From Turritopsis dohrnii (Eukaryota > Cnidaria > Hydrozoa > Anthoathecata > Oceaniidae), in assembly GCA_027922465.2 (NCBI GenBank), contig BQMF02000003.1, positions 1,550,001 through 1,614,000 on the forward strand: a stretch of DNA of 64,000 bases, read 5' to 3'. Positions 59,484 to 64,000 of this stretch are shown piece after piece; the stretch's first letter is position 1; each line of letters begins with the position of its first letter. The notes under the pieces are model-generated. The model worked only from the letters and a program-made list of their open reading frames with translations, had not been told where the DNA came from and made no database searches. A program made the translations under genes and the position numbers.

Positions 59484-59629
59484 TTTTAGGTGCTTTTCAA
59501 TATTTTTAAGACCACTTCTGATGCAGAGGCTGAGCGTTTTCAACGTCCAAAACTAATTTGTTAACGGAGGCTGTTCTCATGATACAAATGCATCAGAAGA
59601 GGTCCTGGATCTTTTGAAAAACACCTAAA
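59484..59629. repeat. Imperfect hairpin repeat
   Basis: The arms 59484-59524 and 59589-59629 are imperfect inverse copies. The left arm runs from TTTAGGTGCTTTTCA to CTTCTGATGCA; the right arm runs from TGCATCAGAAGAGGTCC to ACACCTAAA. The loop is 64 bp. There is no coding content; it is probably a short foldback/MITE relic. Confidence 0.65.
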
Positions 59630-60008
59630 GACCTTAACTTTGTTCTATATTGTATTATATTTGTATTTGTATTACAAGAACATAAGTTTTAGGCAGTTTA
59701 CATGGTCATCTGTAAATATTATCATTTAGCATGGTGTCAGGATAGAATAAAATATTAACGGAGGCTTAACAGAGGCTACTTACAGAGAAGGCTCACAAAA
59801 CATCAAACAAAATCAAAACAGTTTCTTCATAAAAAATACCGGGTGAGTCAAAAAAAGTACGCCGTGGATATTCGTCCGCACTTTTATAAAGTGTGGACAA
59901 ATAATTTTGAAGTTATTCGTCCGCACCTTTAGTGAGTGCCATAAAATCCGTTAGAAGATAATTTAAATATATTTTAAGTGCTTAAAGTGGTATAGCTTGT
60001 GAATAAGA

Positions 60009-61682
60009 TTGCACTATGGTGAAAGAGATTGCGACAGGGGTTCAGTTTTTTACAATTGCGGAATTAGAATAATCTGTGATGCAAATGAGCATGAGAATGA
60101 CAATTCAGATGATGATAATAACATCGATCTCTCCACATATATAAAACATGTCCCTCGATGGCGTGCTAACAAGATACCTCCAGCAAGTGATACACAGTTT
60201 TTAGGGGATAACTTTGGTTTACCTCCAGATGATGTTGACACATGGACACCATTTACTTATTTTAAATTGTTTTGGAAAGATGATATAAATCAGTTGTTGT
60301 CGGAGCAAACCAATCTGTATAGTTTTCAAAAAAAGGCGAAATCTATAAATAGTACTCCTGGGGAAATTGAACAATTAATTGGCCTCCAAATGTTAATGTC
60401 AGTGGTTAATCTACCAGCATTTCACATGTATTGGGCCAGTGAAACACGATACGCGCCTATTGCAGATATCATGTCAATAAACCGGTACAAGGCATTACGT
60501 GAGAATCTTCACGTCAGTGACAATTCAATGATCAACGAACCAGCAAACAGAACTAACAAACTTTATAAAATCCAACCAGTGTTAGATCACGTCAGAGAAA
60601 ATTGCATTTTACTGGAACCTGAAGAAGAACATTCAATAGACAAGCAAATTATCCCTGCGAAAACATCGTACAGTGGTATTTGTCAGTATAACCCCAAAAA
60701 GCCAGTAAAATGGGGTTTCAAAAACTTTGTGCGTTCTGGAGCATCTGGCATTATGTATGATTTTTTCTTTTATTCTGGCTCAGTAAATGGCACAAAATGC
60801 ACAGGCTCTTATGTGGTGTTGAAGTTATTAGAGACACTGCCAAAACATAAAAACTTTAAAATCTTTTTCGACAATTGGTTCTCCTCAATACCACTGTGTC
60901 TTGCTTTGAAGGATAATGGGTATTTAGCAATTGCTACCATTAGAGCCGATCGCACCAAGGGCTGTCCTCTTCCTGCTGAAAAAGATCTAAAAAAGCAAGG
61001 TAGAGGAAGTTTCAACTTTCGAACTGACGCAAACACCGGCATTTCAGTAACAAGGTGGTATGACAACAAATGCGTTCAAATGATTTCAAATTATTGTGAA
61101 CCTGATGCAGTTGGCAAAGTAAGAAGATGGGACCGTCAAAAAAAGCAGTATATTGAAATTGATTGTCCAACAGTTGTGGAGAAATATAACAAGTCAATGG
61201 GTGGTGTGGATTTGTCCGATATGCTGATATCCCTGTACAGAACCCCAATAAAAACAAAAAGATGGTATCTGAAGGTGTTATTTCACTGTGTTGACATTGC
61301 AAAAGTAAACGCTTGGCTCATTTATCGTCGCCATTGCCATCAACTGAAAGTGCCAAAAAAGTCAAAGTTCAGCCTTCTGAAATTTACCATGGCCATAGCT
61401 GCTGCACTTACCAAATGCAACACCGTTACGAAAACTGTGGGTCGGCCTTCAAAAAGAAAATCGGACATTGACATGCCACAAGAAAGACGAAAGCAGCCCA
61501 CACCTTTGCCTGTGGCTGACATTCGATTCGATAATGTTGCGCATTGGCCTGAATTTCGTGAGAAGAAAAATAAGTGTCGACTTTGCAAAACTGGAACTGG
61601 TCGTGTGTATTGTAAGAAATGTAATGTTTGCCTCTGTTTGAGTAACTCAAGAAACTGTTTTCTGAACTATCATTGCAAGTAG
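60009..61682 (+). CDS. PiggyBac-family transposase (PGBD-like)
   Basis: 557 codons open, intronless, DDE_Tnp_1_7 type. The three catalytic aspartates of piggyBac are seen in EEHSIDKQIIPAKTSYSG, FKIFFDNWFSSIPL and YNKSMGGVDLSDM. The C-terminal Cys-rich zinc domain (CRLCKTGTGRVYCKKCNVCLC...NYHC) is complete. The Asp-rich N-terminus (NSDDDNNIDLS) precedes IPPASDTQFLGDNFGL. There is no ATG at the head of the open frame. An ATG at 60016 opens MVKEIATGVQFFTIAELE in the next frame and stops near 60072, so a one-base frameshift probably separates the original start from the body. If so, the copy is recently inactivated or starts elsewhere. It catalyses cut-and-paste DNA transposition, or it may be a domesticated derivative. 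Confidence 0.93.
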   Translation: MHYGERDCDRGSVFYNCGIRIICDANEHENDNSDDDNNIDLSTYIKHVPRWRANKIPPASDTQFLGDNFGLPPDDVDTWTPFTYFKLFWKDDINQLLSEQTNLYSFQKKAKSINSTPGEIEQLIGLQMLMSVVNLPAFHMYWASETRYAPIADIMSINRYKALRENLHVSDNSMINEPANRTNKLYKIQPVLDHVRENCILLEPEEEHSIDKQIIPAKTSYSGICQYNPKKPVKWGFKNFVRSGASGIMYDFFFYSGSVNGTKCTGSYVVLKLLETLPKHKNFKIFFDNWFSSIPLCLALKDNGYLAIATIRADRTKGCPLPAEKDLKKQGRGSFNFRTDANTGISVTRWYDNKCVQMISNYCEPDAVGKVRRWDRQKKQYIEIDCPTVVEKYNKSMGGVDLSDMLISLYRTPIKTKRWYLKVLFHCVDIAKVNAWLIYRRHCHQLKVPKKSKFSLLKFTMAIAAALTKCNTVTKTVGRPSKRKSDIDMPQERRKQPTPLPVADIRFDNVAHWPEFREKKNKCRLCKTGTGRVYCKKCNVCLCLSNSRNCFLNYHCK

Positions 61683-62119
61683 ACTTGTAAATAAGCTTTC
61701 CTTTTGTTTCATTAAAGTATAAAAAAGCACGATTTCCATACTACCTCACTTGTGTTGAATGATCTAGTTTCTAACTTCTCATATGGCATGTTTTTGCAGT
61801 GCGTTTTTAAAAAATTAGTCCTTTTTTTCACTTTTTGTGTTGTCAAATTTGTCTTATGCTCAGTATATATAACCTTGATATGTGTTGAGAATATGTACCT
61901 CTTAGAAATTATATGGAAAGAAGGATTCTTTTATTGATATTTTGATTTTGCCTTTTCCTCTGTTGTTCAAAGTAACCATATGGTCACCATCAATTCAGGC
62001 AAAACTGCTGACATCAGCAAAAAAATTTTTGGGGATTTACAAATACTGCCATCACAGAGACATTCAGTCAAAATGCCAGAATTTTTTAGGTACTTTAAAG
62101 TATAGTGAACAATAAAGGG

Positions 62120-62123
62120 TTAA
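62120..62123. other. Candidate piggyBac right terminus (TTAA)
   Basis: On the minus strand TTAA here is followed by CCCTTTATTGTTC, the usual TTAACCC-type start of piggyBac elements. No matching TTAACCC end was found left of the transposase frame (TTAA occurs at 59974 and 59982 but without CCC). This hints that a piggyBac lost its left end after capture by the surrounding inverted repeats. Confidence 0.35.
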
Positions 62124-62297
62124 AAGTTACGAAAGAACGTCTAACACATTGTATGCCGTAAAATTAGTGCGGACGAATAACTTCAAAATTATTCGTCCAC
62201 ACTTTTATTATATAAATAATAATAAAAGTGCGGACGAATATCCACTTCGAAAAAAGTACCGTTGTTTCACAAAATGTATCTTTCGATTGACTAATTA

Positions 62298-63273
62298 CCG
62301 TAAAGCGGGGTGACTTCGATCAGCGGGGTGACTTCGATCAGTAAAAATAAACTGTTTAAACTCTGAAATTAAAGTGCGTTTTTCACATTTTTTAAGATTT
62401 TCATTTAGATTCTTATTGTAAAATATCATCAGAGTCGTCTTCAAGCGTAACAATCAATTTCTTCCGAAATTAACGACGAAAAACATCAAAATTTTCACCG
62501 CTCACATTGGTCATCACTCTACGCCGTATTCAAGAGTTTAGCCTGGACATTTTTGGTACATATGTGAAGTATAGAGGCTGAATGTAAAGAAAATTGTAAT
62601 ATGTCTGAAAGAAATTCTGTTCTTCACCGCTATATTCTGTTTTTCTTTTCCTTATTCCTTTATCGATAATATCGTGTTTATAAAAACACGAAAAAACCGA
62701 ATGTTTTATATCGTTATAAGTTACATCTTCGCAAGAACTTCGTGAAAAGTCGTCGTATCTCATGGGAGATTTAATGACTTACCGAAGAAATTTTAATAAG
62801 CGTGCTCTTTCCCCATGATGATAGATCTCAAAAATTTTGTTTGAGATACAATGAAATTTCAATGATAATTTCGTTTCGTATTAACGAGGGTCACACATGT
62901 GTGAACGTCGTAAATATCTTTTGTTTTACTAACATTTGCTGATCTTTTACGGTCAAACATTTACCGCGGATGACAAATGGTGGTCTGTTAATATTGTAAT
63001 AATGGCGCTTTAAAAACATTGTCAAATATAATTATAAGTAATTTGGCGCTTCTCATAAGCTGATCGAAGTCACCCCATTATCGATATTGTCGTTTTCTTG
63101 GAAAGATCAGGTTATTTCTCTGGAATTACAAGTTTAGTTAATGTGAAATTTTGCACTGAAATAGAAGAAATATGTAATGTAATGATTCCAAAGTTTCAGA
63201 AGTAATGGTTGAGTATTTCGGAAGATACTTTTAAAATAGTGGCAAAATTGATCGAAGTCACCCCGCTTTACGG
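62298..63273. mobile_element. 976-bp MITE with verified TA duplication
   Basis: The ends read CCGTAAAGCGGGGTGACTTC at 62298 and its inverse at 63254-63273, flanked by TA at 62296-62297 and 63274-63275. The opposite arm of the outer foldback shows the empty site with a single TA (CTAATTATGAAAG), which confirms insertion and the TA duplication. The block GGGGTGACTTCGATCA is duplicated in tandem at the left end, and an additional inverse copy lies inside at about 63060-63076. No transposase frame was found. Confidence 0.92.
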
Positions 63274-64000
63274 TATGAAAGCTAGTGTTTTTTATTTCTG
63301 AATAGAGGAATCCTTTACCTACATTTTGGTGCATCATTTGTCAAATTTGGTTGAGTAGAAAAAACGTTATGGGCAAAAAACTGGAGGTGGTCCTTGTAAA
63401 AATTCTCGAAAAATGACGAAAAAAGCTGAACAAAACTTCTCAAAACTGGAAACTGGATACATACCCAAATTCTTTGTTGTAACGTGAGTTGTGGCATTTT
63501 TTACAAAACAGTCTTTATAAAAAACTTCATCAAGTAAAGTTTTAATAAAATTTTGAAAAAAGTTTGAACTTTTTACTTAATTTAAGCATTGGGAATAAAA
63601 AAAAATAAGTTTTAGCACATTGAAGCATGTATGAGTTTCAATCCCATACGGTTTGCAATAAGAACAGAAAATCTTGTTTGGAGAAGTTTTGTTTAGATTT
63701 TTTCGTCATTTTTCGGCGATTTTTACAAGGACCACCTCCAGTTTTTTGCCCATAACTTTTTTGCTACTCAACCAAATTTGACAAATGATACACCAAAATG
63801 TAGGTAAAGGATTCCTCTATTCAGAAATAAAAAACACTAGCTTTCATAATTAGTCAATCGAAAGATACGTTTTGTGAAACAACGGTACTTTTTTTTGACT
63901 CACCCGGTATCTTTTTGAAAGAAGATAATCTTCATAAAAGGATACTTTTTTTGATACTCAAACACGGCCACAAAGAATATAATTTGTCAGCCCTTCACAA

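Larger units (their letters stand above)
59861..62249 (+). mobile_element. Transposase-bearing element, 10-bp target duplication
   Basis: It lies in the left arm of the outer foldback. AAAAAAGTAC occurs at 59851-59860 and again at 62250-62259, but only once in the intact opposite arm, so it is a target duplication. Inverted ends share GTGGATATTCGTCCGCAC and then GTGTGGAC(A/G)AATAATTTTG. The right end has an extra AT-rich insert of about 16 bp. Each end also holds an internal palindrome built from GTTATTCGTCCGCAC. Inside is a piggyBac-family transposase frame. A 9-10-bp duplication is Mutator-like, while piggyBac normally duplicates TTAA. Confidence 0.8.
59837..63910. mobile_element. Outer foldback MITE carrying two insertions
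   Basis: The ends read TACCGGGTGAGTCAAAAAAA at 59837 and the inverse (TTTTTTTGACTCACCCGGTA) at 63890-63909/63910, so TA can be the target duplication. The arms are long inverse copies, each including GTTTCACAAAA, CTTTCGATTGACTAATTA, CTAGTGTTTTTTATTTCTGA and GGAGGTGGTCCTTGTAAAAA. The right arm (about 63680-63908) is uninterrupted. The left arm is split by the elements at 59861-62249 and 62298-63273. Without those and their duplications the unit would be about 690 bp with no coding capacity. Confidence 0.88.

Overview
The window looks like A+T-rich nuclear DNA from an early-branching animal, most probably a hydrozoan cnidarian. The genes have many introns with GT/AG borders, and the DNA is full of short inverted-repeat transposons, foldback elements, a tRNA-derived SINE and Penelope-like fragments. 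The animal assignment is firm: syntenin, EBAG9, AGBL5, ARMC3 and an adhesion GPCR are present. The hydrozoan assignment is an inference from composition and repeat style. Exon models were built by hand from splice signals, reading-phase continuity and recalled family alignments. No search was run.

Layout, left to right: (1) 1-5503, repeats followed by a four-exon EBAG9 gene (+). (2) 5737-8358, a head-to-head pair of intronless secreted leucine-rich-repeat genes, each 304 aa. (3) 8649-14026, a seven-exon class III-type GH18 chitinase with a C-terminal chitin-binding domain (-). One of its introns carries a 2.4-kb foldback element packed with GACGTC motifs. (4) 14027-19491, no host gene seen; a 3.4-kb inverted-repeat transposon fills most of it. 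(5) 19492-28523, a 15-exon adhesion GPCR (+) with a degenerate vWA-like head, a mucin-like stalk with 41-residue repeats, a GAIN/GPS region and seven membrane helices. (6) 31609-35057, nine-exon syntenin (-). (7) 37714-44670, AGBL5/CCP5 tubulin deglutamylase (+). (8) 44802-58308, 25-exon ARMC3 (-), convergent with AGBL5. The last ARMC3 intron contains, on the opposite strand, a complete two-exon gene (45917-49371) for an AGC-type pseudokinase fused to a RhoGEF (DH-PH) module. Another ARMC3 intron holds two opposed Penelope-like fragments. (9) 59837-63910, a three-layer nest: a foldback element interrupted by a piggyBac-transposase-bearing element and by a TA-flanked MITE.

Functionally, AGBL5 (tubulin side-chain editing) and ARMC3 (a cilium/flagellum-associated armadillo protein) form a convergent pair. 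The pseudokinase-RhoGEF is embedded inside ARMC3, so a shared ciliary or cytoskeletal setting is possible but unproven. The secreted LRR proteins and the chitinase suit defence or extracellular-matrix/cuticle roles.

The strongest candidates for something undescribed are the pseudokinase-DH-PH fusion nested in ARMC3, the vWA/mucin adhesion GPCR, the VLR-like LRR pair, and the piggyBac-like transposase carried between inverted repeats flanked by a 10-bp rather than a TTAA target duplication.
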